Of a stretch of DNA of 64,000 nucleotides, positions 33,511 to 45,819 are shown in pieces (positions within the stretch are counted from its first letter, which is position 1; every line of letters begins with the position of its first letter). The DNA comes from Sarocladium kiliense (Eukaryota > Ascomycota > Sordariomycetes > Hypocreales > Sarocladiaceae). Made by a program: the position numbers and the translations under genes. The notes beneath the pieces are model-generated. The model made no database searches. It had not been told where the DNA came from and was given only the letters and a program-made list of their open reading frames with translations. Where the stretch lies: contig JAUZTG010000029.1 in assembly GCA_030734395.1 (NCBI GenBank), positions 2,480,001 to 2,544,000 on the forward strand, written 5' to 3'.

Positions 33511-36500
33511 TGACTGTACGGAAAGCGGCGAAGCCGACGTCTTGTATGCTTGTGAGATCAGATGATGCACGCTGGATAGACTGTTAGTTGTGGCAGACGT
33601 GTTAAACGCGTATCTTGCTTCCCATCACCGTACCGCATGCTTACTGATAGGCAAGCTGCAAGGTCTTTCAGCGGCGCAGCAATCAATACGCTTGAAAGTG
33701 ACAACTTCTCTCACTGCAACACTACCTTCCTGTACATGTGAATCCAACGTCGTATGCTCATGCACGAGATTGCTGACCTCTGCAGACTCATCAATCTCGC
33801 AGACGCGGATTGGACGACGCGGCTGGCGATGCTGCACGCTGGACACCAACTCCGCCATCCGGGTGTCAACCTTGCCTCAGTGTGTCAGCCGTTCACTCTT
33901 TTGGACGGCATTGGTGTTTCCGAGTACGAGGGAAAAAGGCAGATGCAATGTTCGATAGTCCTCCACGGACGGTCTTTGCCGTGTGGATGCCATCACATGG
34001 AAGCGATTGGATATGGTTATTCGTTTCAGCCCCAGACTGCAGAAACAGCTTCTAGATCTTGTGGATGTCGTGTCTTTCAAATACCCTGTAATTAGTGAAT
34101 GAACAAAAGGTATGGTGTTAGATGCGCACTGTTACGCCGGCTTTGACTCAAACTGTTCGAATGCTCTGTAGGGTAGTGCTGGCAGTAGGGAGCCGATGGG
34201 ACATGTCCAATAAACACGATCATTCACGAATCACATTCACGGTGGTACGCCCGTGACGCGTCGTCCTCCTTCGCCTTCCTTCGACACGTACCCAGCTGAC
34301 GAGGTTAGTCTCGATGCCAATGGCCAAGGTCTAGACCAACCCGACCAGTCCTCCTGTCGCGTGATTGAGCACCTGGCCACCCCAGGACCAAGCCCTTTCG
34401 CCAAATTGAGGAAACTATAGACCCATATTCCAAGGCATTCGCAGCAATAGGTAATTCAAGATCTCGGCCAGAACCGGGGCGACTGACGCCCAGATCGGGA
34501 ATCCCCACCTCCGTGCGATGCGGCTAGAGTCAGGTGTCATTCTGGGCTGTGGTATGACTGCCTAATGATGCTCGCGATAACGATGATGACTAGATTTGGG
34601 TTGCCGCTCCTGAGTTGAGGTTGCAAGCCTTGTCTCACTTTGGCGACCCAGCCTCCGGCCAACTGTATATCCAAAACTCCGAAGGAGGAGTGGAGGTGGA
34701 GGCTAGAACACGAGATTATGGATGTCACCATTCCCATCGGTCTTGGTGGGCGGTGAGAGGCTGTTGGTTAGAGAGAGTCGGGTACGGGGGGACAGCATCA
34801 AGTGACCGAACATGTGATGCAGAACGGTGGCCAAATGTTGCGACCCAAGCTTCCTCTCCCAAGAGATAGGACCCTCTCCACCCCCATGGAAGCGCCGACG
34901 CTACTCTCTTGTAAGGTTGTGTACTTGCACATTCGATCATTCTCGTTGGTTGCCAGGTGTTGGATATATGTAGGGATCCGGCGAGATAGCCGATGCACGA
35001 TGATGATGATCCCCAAGAAATCTGCTGGGGAGTTGCCGCCGTCGCTGGCAAAGCTGAGCAAGTGCTGGCTGTACGGAATAAAATTACGGAGTGCGAGGCT
35101 GGCGACTACTGGAAAGGCGTTGGCTGCGAACAGAGCATATAATATGCGGGGAGCTATACCCAAGTCTAAGCATTGCCTGATCTTGCAAGTGAGTTGGCAG
35201 GACGGCGAGTAATGAATCCAGGTTCAACTGACTCTCTCCAGCGCCCAAAATGAGTGTATGTTCACACCCTCAGGTATAGCCAGGCAACACAAGCAAGCCA
35301 TGGGCGCACACACACACTTACACCCACTTACTCAATCACACACACAACATCTTTCTCCCGACATCCTCCAGAAGACAAACAGGCACTCGCTACCACATGA
35401 CTACCTCTCTCACCAATGAACTCAGCCATCCGACAACCCCACACTTCTCATCTCACCAACCACTTAATCCCCCGACGCAGTCATCCCTCCTCTTTCGTAA
35501 CTCTCCTTTCAGCCCGACGAGTTATCCCGAAACCCGGATCCCAGAGATATGCTCCAACTCTAAGAAAAGATGTCACGAAGGAAAATCGAAAGACATGTCA
35601 TGCTTAAGCGTCATCGCGGCGCGAAAACAGAGTTACGGGAACCCACGACGCCCACCCCCTCACCCCCTGGTCCCTTCATATTCGTTCTACTAATTCCCCA
35701 CTGACGGTCCGCTTCAAGGTGGTGGCTGGGAGGCGTTGACCCGTCTCCATTTCGCGCATTTGACTATTTTAGTCCCCAACTTGTTTGGTAAGAATGAGGA
35801 CCGAATCGTTGGTTTTAGTTCGCGGGTAAATCGTCACCGCCTCATTCTGTATATGGAGCTGAAGAATGGCGGTGAAGGATCGTTTTTGTGTGTCTCGCCT
35901 TGGTCGGCGAATGTTGGTTGGTGGTGTAGATGTTGTAAGTCAAGCTTCAGATTGAGAAGAAGAGCGAGTCATTGAGAATGGAGATCAGTGCCAACATGGT
36001 AACTTCAGAACCACACGTGAACAAGGGAAATTGATAGCTCACTCTCACCTCGCTTTATCACTGCCCAGGGCCCCCCCAAATAAGCTCCCAGTCAGGACAT
36101 CTCCGACATTCAGATATTGGCAGCCAGCCCCCGCATAGTCATACCATGCACAGCCTAGTAAGACTCATGAAACTGACTCCTCTTCATACAAACCCAATGA
36201 CTTGCGTGAAGAGCTTCCTGTAAGTAATTCCCTTCCCACGCAGGTCGCGTCGACTTCCCCCCCTCCATCTCTCGGTGGTGGAGGGGTGGGAGTGGATGCC
36301 GCTAGGAGGTTGGGCGTGGATCAGGAGGGGGACCTGCCAGGCGAGCACGAAGTATCTGGAAGTACCTTTCTCGTCTCTACGTGAATGTGTCGCCGTGAAG
36401 GTCGGTGAGATGCCGAGCTTCATGGTCGAACGGCAAGACGGACGACGTCTCGTTGCTGTTCGTATGAGTGTGTCCCGCGACTGTAAGGTGGCTTCCTGAC

Positions 36501-36980
36501 AGGCCCCAATCTAGATCCTTAGATCTCTCTCTGCACCGGATCTCTCGCCCTGCTGCTCCTTCCTTGTCCTTTTAAACCCTCCGTGCGTTTCTTCCCATGC
36601 ATTTGCACTATCCCTCCCCTTACAGGACCCCCTGAGCTGTCGACTCCCGCTGTGGGACCTGCAGGGCCGCAGCATCATCAGGGCGATCAGGGTCTCAATG
36701 ACCACGGGACGTTCACTGCGTCTAACCTCGTACTCAGTTGCCAGATTAACTTTGAATTTGTTCTTGTGAAACCGATTGTGCCCAGTCTATTGTGGTATAG
36801 CTCCGGTATTGTCTACAGGGCCCTTCTCGTTTTTACCTTATCTGCCCTTTTCGCCATAGAAAGAAACCCAAAAAAGAGACATCCAGACATGATAAAACAC
36901 CTAATGCAGTCTATCCCCCCCCCCCCCCCCCCCCCGGGTGCGCCCTTGCGGGCTGAGTCAACCCAATGCACATACTCCAT
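33511..36980. other. Long gene-poor interval
   Basis: About 3.5 kb with no gene I can support. It contains CA-rich simple repeats near 35306-35350, C/T-rich patches near 36240-36290, and overlapping opposite-strand frames at 34798-35212 that show no domain. It would hold the 3' ends of both flanking genes, which converge here. Confidence 0.5.
36915..36935. repeat. C21 homopolymer
   Basis: Twenty-one C residues in a row, about 45 bp beyond the CTP synthase stop, so the transcript would carry a G run in its 3' UTR. Its length is probably variable and hard to sequence. Confidence 0.9.
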
Positions 36981-39177
36981 TTACTGCTTCTTGTTGAAGC
37001 CCTTGGTCACCTCCTCCAGGCAGCCGGCGGCGGCGGCGAAAAATCCTAAGAAGGTCTTGCTCGGCGCCAACACTCGGCTGAGGTACTCTGGGTGGAACTG
37101 CACACCCACGAACCACGGGTGGTCCTTGATCTCGACAATCTCCATACGCTCGCCCTTTGTGTCCTTGCCGACGAAGGTGAGACCGGCCTCCTCAAGCCTG
37201 GAGATCATCTCAGGGTTCACCTCGTAGCGGTGGCGGTGGCGCTCGTAGATCTCAGGTGCATCCGCGTACAGCTTGCGGAGCTTGGACCACTCGGTCCCCT
37301 CCTGGAAGACGCAGGCGTGCTTGCCCAGACGCATGGTCCCGCCGAGCTTGGTCTTGTCGATCTGTTACTTTAGTCAGTAGGCTGCCCCGGGATGTTACTT
37401 TTAGCGCGGGTTACGAAATGTCATACCTCCGGCATGTAAACGATCGCATGGTTCTTCCCCTGAGGCTTCAGTTCCTCACTGTTGGCGTCCAGGATGCCGG
37501 CAACGTTTCGTGCATACTCGATGACGGACAGCTGCATGCCCATGCAAACACCAAGGAAGGGAATCTTCTTGGTACGGGCCCAGGTAATTGCCTTGATCAT
37601 ACCCTCCGTGCCGCGCTCACCGAATGCACCAGGCACCAGGATCGCGTCGGCGGTGCACACATCATGCCATGCCTTGTGAAACTGAACGGGTGCGCTTTGC
37701 AGCGTCTCGTCCTCGAGGTGGCCGGCATCAACCCAGATAATGTTGACCTGCTTACGGCAGTGCATAGCCGCATGCTCGAGAGACTTGCAAACGCTCATGT
37801 ACGCATCTTTGAGGGACACGTACTTGCCCACTAGCGCGATGTTGACGGTTTCGAGAGCGTGCACAGAGCCTTGCGCCAGGCCGACCCACTGCTTCCACAT
37901 CTCCTTGCCCTGCTCGACCAGTGCCGGTGAGCGCTCGTAGTTGCTCAAGTCCAGCAGACCACTGATGGTCTCCAGAACGTTCTGCTTCTCCAGCAGCATC
38001 GGCACGTGGTAGGTGGTTGAGACATCGTGCACGGCGATAACCTTGTTGTTCTCAACTTGGCACATGTCCGCGACCTTCTGGATTGTGGCGCTAGATAGAG
38101 GCTGTTCACAACGGCAGGCAATCTGCACACGATTATGTGAGCCAATGTTTCACATCAGCCTGTCGGAACATCAAACACTTACCAGATCAGGACTGAGACC
38201 AGCGCTGCGAACGTCGCTGACGGCTCGCTGTGTCGGCTTCGTCTTTTGCTCACCTCCTGGGCCCGGTCTAAACGGCGTTAGCCTGCAAGCTGAATCGATA
38301 GGCTCCGTTATGACTCACGGGATCATCGGCACATAGGACACGTGAATTTGGACAAAGTTACCCTTGCCGGCGCGACGCTGTAGCTGCGAGATGGCGTGGA
38401 TGAATGGTGCACTTTCGATGTCTCCGACAGTTCCACCGAGCTCGACGACGCAAATGTCGGGCTGGCGGCCAGAATCATCGGTAGGGACCAAGGCAACCCT
38501 TTGAATCCAGTCCTGAATGGCGTTGGTGATGTGAGGCACGCTATTTCGAGATATCAGACATCTACCATTCCTTGGCTCAGGGGTTCGGTACACCTACACC
38601 TGCACGGTTTTACCGAGGAAGTCGCCCCTCCTTTCCTGGTCCAGCACCTGCTGATAGATCTTGCCTGTTGTGATGTTGTGGTCCCTAGTCAGGGTCGTGG
38701 CAAGGAATCGTGATGAGGACCCGATATCGAGGTCCATCTCACCACCCTGGGAAAAGAAAGAGTCAATTGAAGAACATAGTGACAGGAAGTGCGTCTCCTG
38801 GTCCCAAGAGGCTTACATCGTCCGTAACATAGACTTCGCCATGTCTGAAATCTCTTATCAGTACAAAGAAAGCTGGGGGAGAAGCAAGAGTACACACTCA
38901 ACCGGGTTCATAGTTCCGGCATCTTGATTCAAATACGGATCTATCTTCAAGTACGTGACGGTGAGACCGGTCGTCTTGAGCAAAAGGCCAACGCTAGAGG
39001 CGATGATACCCTTGCCAACACCGGAGATGACACCTGATAGGAAAACACCAATTCCGTCAGCCTCATTGTTCTCTTTCAAGCACAACCCCGCGCAACACCT
39101 CGCCCATTAAAAATTGGCAGGCCACACATGCGTCAACGGATGGTTAACTCACCTCCCGAAACCAGAACGTATTTCAT
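36981..39177 (-). CDS. URA7: CTP synthase (glutamine-hydrolysing)
   Basis: Eight exons rebuilt by frame continuity: 39177-39153, 39033-38898, 38844-38817, 38746-38598, 38540-38319, 38267-38183, 38122-37427 and 37361-36981; 573 residues, normal for the family. It begins MKYVLVSGGVISGVGKG with the ATP/UTP-binding loop. The synthase domain also has LKIDPYLNQDAGTMNP, HGEVYVTDDGGEMD and VVELGGTVGDIES. The C-terminal glutamine amidotransferase has the oxyanion region GAFGERGTEG, the nucleophile in LGVCMGMQLS and the catalytic His-Glu in VQFHPEYLS. It makes CTP from UTP, ATP and glutamine in the cytosol, the last step of pyrimidine nucleotide synthesis. One oddity is DIGSSSRFL (residues 70-78) where the family normally has a GxYERF-type motif. 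The symbol follows the yeast orthologue. Confidence 0.95.
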
Positions 39178-39317
39178 GTTTGCGTGTCGTTGGCCGGCCT
39201 GCAACGTCACGGACGGTCTTGGGAGGAGAGTGAGTGCCAGTCGCGTGAAGCCTCACCGCCGAGCCATGAAAAAAAAGTCAGTAGCGTGAAAAGATGCGGC
39301 GACGCGATGCGGGACGA

Positions 39318-39329
39318 GATCACGTGATC
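39318..39329. promoter_or_regulatory. Palindrome GATCACGTGATC upstream of CTP synthase
   Basis: A perfect 12-bp palindrome with a CACGTG core, 141 bp before the CTP synthase ATG. It is a likely bHLH-factor site by motif and position. Confidence 0.5.
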
Positions 39330-40745
39330 GCGCGACGGACGGTTCTTTGCTAACAACGGGCGGACGCGCCGACACCCCGCCAACGCTCAATCCGACCATT
39401 GAGGAGCTTTGGTTGGAGGTGCCACTCCATGATTGTTATCGATGTATTCTCAAGAGAGTCGAGTGCCGCAATGACAGGGAGGCTCGTGATTTGCAAGCCA
39501 CACCGTTATGCAAAGCCGATTCGGAAAGAAACGGATACGCTTCCATCGGAATGCCCTGGAAACATGTTCAGTAACAGTCCCTCAACCAAGCGAGCAAAGC
39601 CAAAACCCCTGCCCTTATATGACAACGCCGCTAATATCGACCAGATGCAAGTGCTTCTTTCGCTCGACGCAGCTAGGCAAGTGATGGCGGGGTCCATCTG
39701 CGGTCTTGTGTTCCATCGACAAGAAGCTCATGCAATGGCATGCACGACCTTTGCCTGTTGCGGAAAGCCGTTCGGATGTCGCTTTGTGGCGGGGATCGTC
39801 GATGAAGCACTGACACGGCCCTTTTCTCATTTATGTTGGTCAGTTCCCCGTGGGGGTGCTGGCTTTTGTCACAAACTCTTGATCTTCATTCTGGAGTTGA
39901 TTTGCCGACCCAAATGCGGTGTCATAAATCCTCATCAGGGGACTATATAGTTCGTCGACCATGAGAATGCATCCTGACAGACACTCAAGAGGCTTGCAGC
40001 CGATATGACTCCTTCAATCGAAGGGTACACTTTTCCAAAGGTATCTGGCCCTCGTGCGACACAGTCTCGCAGCACGGTGTTTCAGGAACATGACCTGGGA
40101 TGCATTTCAATCTCTTGCCGCGATGCCAAACCCCCTCACTGACGTAGCTTCTTGACCTGTACCGACAGGTATCGGGCAACCTGCCTTGACAATTGCCTGC
40201 GATCGTCTGGTTGGCAGGCAGCGACAACACCTAGGCCTAGACTCAAGCGTGGGGGTTTGGATGCCATAAATATGGCCCAGGTCTTCCCAAGGTAACCATA
40301 CTCAGGCTGAAATGGTTGCCAAGGCCCTGCTATGCCTGCGGCTGGGTGGTGGACGAAGCACACTAACAACGGTCTTAGAAATGTCAAGGCAACGTGCCTA
40401 TTATGTAGCCGACTTTGCATCGTGAGCGAGCTGGCGTGCAGCTTCATGCAGCTTGCAGGTAAATGGGCGTATTCTCGACCAACCGCGGACGTTTGAGAAC
40501 TCGCGGCAGGTGTTGATGCTTCCCTTTCTGATGCACAACCATGGGTCTGGACTCGAATTTCGGGTTTCCCCCGAACGATGTTCCGTACGGGCCGCTTGCA
40601 TGCCCCGTCCAGGGTCTTGCATCTGCTGAGGTCCAGACTCAAAGTGTTTCTTCGTGTCGAATGATCGCATCGTCTACTTCAGATTGACCAAGATACGATG
40701 CTCCTCAACCGGTCTTTCAATGATCCTTAACGATCCTTCAACGCG

Positions 40746-40763
40746 CCCCCCCGCCCCCCCCCC
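40746..40763. repeat. C-rich tract (C7-G-C10)
   Basis: A near-homopolymer C run broken by a single G, in non-coding DNA. Confidence 0.85.
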
Positions 40764-43498
40764 GAATCGTCGATTCAAATGGGAAAGGTGCGCATGGCAA
40801 TTGAGACCACTGACTGGTCACATCTCGCCTTCTTGAAGTCAACTTTTTTGACGTGAGTGTGTCTGCGCACTCAGCTAAACCGCCAATTGTGCCAAAGCCG
40901 GCCACACTTAGACGATCACGGGTTTGTGGCGTGCGTGTGGCAGTCGAGGACCAATGCGAGAAGTGCGTCGATCCTACGGGGTCTCAGAAGAACATTGCGT
41001 GCGCGAGCGCGGACCCGTCACCGAGATCCTAGGTGCCATGCAACATGCAACGCTCCTCGCCTCACAGCCAGCGTTGGACATTCACGTTACCTCAAGCTGA
41101 CCCTCCGACTGCCGGCCGGAGGCCAGGTTGAGAGTGCCAGAGCATACTGCCCAGAGCCGGATGATGCCCGATCGGTCCTCCAGCCACAGGATTGCATGTT
41201 GACAGCATTCTCGTCACTGGCCAATTCCCTTGGCCACGTTATGTGGTCTGTCTATGACCAAAGATGGAGAAAGATAAGACCAAAAGTATCGCTCCAACGC
41301 TTTTGACTTTGAGCTTGCAAAGTTGTGGTAAGACCTTCCCGTCGTGTCGAGGGGTGGCCCGTCCCGTACCGTGTCGAGCATCTTCGGTCTCCCACCAATT
41401 TCTGACATTCTTGGAGTGTGAAAGCGCCGCCAAGCGGCACTACTCAGCGCCAGACCCCTCCCACCAGCGGTCTGTGTGGGGATGAGGCGTCCCGTCTGTG
41501 CTCTATCCTATGCGATTTTGTTCCATCGCGCATCTCTTCCTAGTGATCACCATGCCCATCATTACTCGCTGCGCAGGATGATTGCAAGTGCCGAGTATTG
41601 CCGCTCGGCTCAAACAGGTCGGTTTCCGTGAGCTGACTTGGATTGCATGAACAGAGCCGGGTTATTGGTTCTGACCAGGATTGCATGGGATCTGACTGTT
41701 TAGTCTCTACTCATCCGCTAGTCCTCAAGCTGACTTCGTGGGTGCACCTAAATTGCGACCAAACGGGATCATCATCAGCTACTTTACTCATGTCTTCTTC
41801 CGGGACCAGTGTCAAAGTCGCATGGAGATTATGGCGATACGGTTCAAACAGCATGTTGGAACAGCCGGCCAGTAGACCAGACCAGACTGCACACGGTACA
41901 CCTCTCCGAGGTATCATCGATGGAAGACGCACGCAGGGTGTCTTGGGGATATGTAGGCAGGCAGCCCGGTCAAATCACGAGCGGCCGCTTCTACAATAAC
42001 GTGCCATGCTCCGCGCCATGATATCATGGCACAGCGACCTGCGTCGGAGACAGCCATTGGCATGGGCATCTGATTTCGCGAGCCCCATGCATGGGTTATT
42101 AGCTTATGCGGCGAGCACACCCACCCCATCTTGTACGTGAGCACGGAGAGAGGGTCCACGAATGCGGCATGAAGCCAGCAGTGAAATGGGGTCATGTTTG
42201 GCGAGTGGAATCGATCTGTCATCCTCTTTCGTCCCCATTTCCCATAGTTGCTGACGATACGCAGGCTATGGTAGCACTCGAGCGGAGTCGTATCGCCAAT
42301 TGCCAATCTATGACCCAGCATTCTGAATCGTAGACAGTCTGCAGATGACCCCCATGGTTGTTCCTACGCTTCCGGAGTAGGTCAGCAAACCTGGATCAAC
42401 GCCGCCATTCCACACGGTGGTTCCGATGCCAATCACGCGATGGCTCGTCTCAGCTCGCCCGAGTAGATGTTGACTAGCAAGCGCCACAGGTCGATGGCAT
42501 CTGCATGAGACTCCAGTGCTGCAGGCATGGTGTCGGCGCGCTCACCTCGACGCCCCAGACAGGCAAGTGCACAGACCAGGCATCTTGGGCAACACAGGGA
42601 TGTGTACATGGGGGTACCTCGTCGTCTCTGGTCGCTGGCTGGACCCAGGGACGCTAGGGAACGGAGGGGGGGCAGCCAGGCTTGTGCTTGTGAGTGGGGA
42701 TATGCGGCGCCAAGGTCAGTTCCCCTCCAGATGGCAGCAAATGCGCCAACGAACAGCACGGCCAAAGTCGTTGTCCTGAGGTCCCCGTTGAGGCGCAAGT
42801 TTCCTACCTTTTCCGCACATCGTCACGATGGTAGCGACGGCATAGAACGGTGTGGTTCTTAGTCGCATCTTGGCGGTGGCTCTCTGGAGATCATTCATCA
42901 AGACACTGCCAGCCACTCCACTCAACACAGTCCGGTTCTGCCCTTTGCCGGATCATCACCGTTCCTTGACCATCCTATGATGCTGCGGGGAGCCTCTGGC
43001 CACTAAGAGAACTGGCAGAGCTCGCCCAGGCAGACAGGATTTGCCGTACAGAACTACAAACTTTCAACTACGACGCTTGACGGAGCTTGCTGGACCCTTT
43101 CACCACTCCGGTTCTGATAACTGAGACCCTCTCCACCCTATCAGCCCCTCCATCCCGCCCTCCTTCGCTCTTCTTCGACTTGTGATCTGCCATAGCCATC
43201 GCCTATCTGGGGCAACACGCAGCAGCCTTCGTCAGCCAGTACTGCGGTTCTGGGTTTATGGCTGGCGTGCTCTAAATCGAGTCGACTGCCGCCACCGGCC
43301 TGCCGCTCCCCATCCCATAGAACGAATCTGGATTCATCAACTCACAATTCCCATCCCGTTTGGTGGGCAAATCGCTGGCTGCGAGCTTCCATTACTTACC
43401 GATCAACTCGAAACGGCACACCCTTAACAGACAGCTACGCCGGACACAGACAAAGCCAGGGATCTTTTCGATACTGCTGGAGCATCTCTAGGGATACG

Positions 43499-45819
43499 AT
43501 GGAAACGGTCCTGGCGATATCACATCCTCACGACGGCCTACCATGGCAATCCCACGACAATTCATTACCAGGGACGGCCGGCCCCGATACTGTAACGGAT
43601 GATGGAGACCTCGACGCTGACTGGATGGAGTCAACTCACCAGATCCAAATGCACATCGAACAGCTCTCACCCATCAGCAACGAGGTGGAAGGCAGTATGG
43701 ACGATTCTACGGCGCCGACCATGATACACTCCGCTTCCTCAACCTGTACAGATACTTGGAGCACGGGCACCGGACAAGGCGAGCAAGACGACATGGACAA
43801 TGACATTCACTGGGAACAAGGCTCTGATGATATCTTGACGGTGCCGAAGGTCGAACCCGTGGATGACGATGAATTTGACTTCAACGACCTGAAGCCTGCA
43901 CCGAAATCCCCAGGGCCCGCCTCCGACACAGCTGATATGCCAAAGAAGAAACGCCCTCGCGGTCGGCCAAGGAAACATCCACTGACGCCCGCCGTCAGCG
44001 CCAACAAGGTTACCAAGGGTCGTTCTAAGACCGGGTGCATTACATGCCGGAAGCGCAAGAAGAAGTGTGATGAGGCGAAACCGCGTTGTAAGAGGCTCAT
44101 GCCCAGCGTTTCCCAACACCCATCCCACTGACATCCGTTGACAGGCATGAACTGTGAGAAGAACGCGGTTGTGTGTGAAGGCTATCATGAGAAGCAGCTA
44201 TGGAAGAGTGGCCGGGAGAAGGCCGAAGAAGGTAGGTCTCGACACTGATGCCACGATCACAGCAGCCAGCTGACATATTCGCAGATCGGATACGTAGAGA
44301 GAGCCTACCATCCATCACCATGCAGCCCATTTTCCATGGTGTAGAGACGTTCGAAGACAAGATCGCCTGGAAACACTATGTCAACCACTTCAGCAACGTC
44401 TTGACAGTCGAAGGAGAGGCTAAGAATGCTTTTAAGGATATCTTACTTCAGCTCGCTATGCAACACCAGGGCTTGATGCATTCTATCCTCGCCGTGAGCA
44501 GCAAGCATATGGATTTCGCTGCCCCATACGCGTCCAAGATGCTTCAGGACCATCCCATGACCAGTCGCGAGGCTCTCGAGGAGAGGGCAGCGTACCATCA
44601 TGAACAAGCCATGACACGCATGTGGGAGGACATGCGTAAAGCTCAAGAGCCGTCCCAAGATGACGACTCTGAAAGAAAGACAGTCCTTTCCGCTCAATAT
44701 GGCCAGATTCTCTGCCTCCTGCTACAGACTCGCGCAGAGGGGAACCCACGTGGCGAGCACCGGCTGCATCTCCAGGCCTACCAAAGACTGATGCAGCAAT
44801 ACCCGCCTGAGGACTCGACATTTCACACCTTCATCAGCGAATTCTTCCAGTACCACATCTACGCTGACGATCTGCTCTGGCACCCTGAATCAAATGTCAC
44901 CCGCCTTGCATCGGAGGACTGGGAGTCGACCTTCCCGATTCATCCCCCACGCCTCCTTGGTGTCGCGGATGGCCTGTTCCGTTATATGTCACAGATCACG
45001 ACCATGCGCAACACAATTAGGGCGAATATGTCTGGCTGCGTTGAGCCTCTGGTGGACTATACAAGCCTTTACCGAGCTGCCGAGATCGATGCTGCTATCT
45101 GCGAATGGCAGCCTGCCTGGCCTGCCGGCGACAGTCGGGACCGTGTGAGTTTGCTGTACAAGCAGATGATGTGGGTGTATCTCTTCCGGACCATCTATCC
45201 TCCCTGCGCGCCTGTGGCACGGCGGTCTACCTTTAGCACCTTGCCACCCATGACCACATCCATGACTCCTTCACGACGGGCGTCAATCACATCAAGCATC
45301 TGCTCATCCGCATCCGCCCCGGCCATGGTCGCCAGCGCTTCCATGAACGGCATGCACTGGGCGAGCAGCTGCCCGCCTACACGCACCCCATCCCGCACCA
45401 ACTCAATGCACGAGCAGTCCTCTTCTTCATCCACCTGCCAACCTCTTCACGACAATGACTCCGTCCGCACCTCATCCCCACCACCAACCCGCCGCCCTGC
45501 TCACCAAGATCGCCGCATCACCGTCGCTGTGGAAGAGTCCCTAGCCATCCTCGAGACTTTTAAGCCCTCTGACCCTACGCAAACCCTGCTCCTGATCCCT
45601 TGTGTCGTCATCGGCACCTCGTGTTTTGAGCCGGCTCAACAGGAGAGGGTTCGAGCAGCAGTCAGAGCAGTGAAGGGCTATACGGGACTGAGGAATTGTG
45701 ATCGTGCAATGGAGTTGTTGGAGAAGGTATGGCAGTTGATGGACTCCGGCGATTGGATCGCGGTCTGGGATTGGCAAGGCGTGGCCAAACGGATGGGCAT
45801 TGACTTCCTTTGTGCTTAA
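43499..45819 (+). CDS. Zn(II)2Cys6 transcription factor with adjacent AT-hook
   Basis: Three exons: 43499-44087, 44145-44231 and 44285-45819, with introns of 57 and 53 bp; 736 residues. The binuclear cluster Cys180, 183, 190, 197, 200 and 207 (CITCRKRKKKCDEAKPRC, then MNCEKNAVVC) is completed only after splicing, which fixes the first intron. Just before it, RPRGRPRK (RGRP at 154-157) is an AT-hook. An acidic N-terminal ~150 residues could activate transcription. The rest is the fungal-specific regulatory domain (KDILLQLAMQHQGLMHSILA; LLYKQMMWVYLFRTIYPP; TQTLLLIPCVVIGTSCFEP; NCDRAMELLEKVWQLMD). Residues ~534-640 are Ser/Thr/Pro-rich and unlike the flanks. Target genes are unknown; no obvious cluster partner is adjacent. 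Confidence 0.9.

Larger units (their letters stand above)
39178..43498. other. Long gene-poor interval
   Basis: About 4.3 kb of sequence between divergent genes. The frames of 100-170 codons here (for example 40136-40642 minus and 42433-42798 minus) lack conserved domains, splice context or a consistent frame. A CACGTG palindrome near the CTP synthase end and a C-rich tract are listed separately. The right end is the promoter of the Zn2Cys6 regulator. Confidence 0.5.

Noticed and set aside
34798..35212. Overlapping 121- and 136-codon frames on opposite strands
   Set aside because: Both cannot be coding, neither has a recognisable feature.
35306..35350. CA-rich repeat considered as CRISPR-like or telomere-like array
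   Set aside because: It is an imperfect dinucleotide microsatellite without spacers or a telomere unit.
40136..40642. 168-codon minus-strand open frame
   Set aside because: Composition looks random, no motif, and it lies within a stretch where several frames are open by chance.
42433..42862. Overlapping frames on both strands, up to 121 codons
   Set aside because: GC-rich chance frames without motifs or splice sites.
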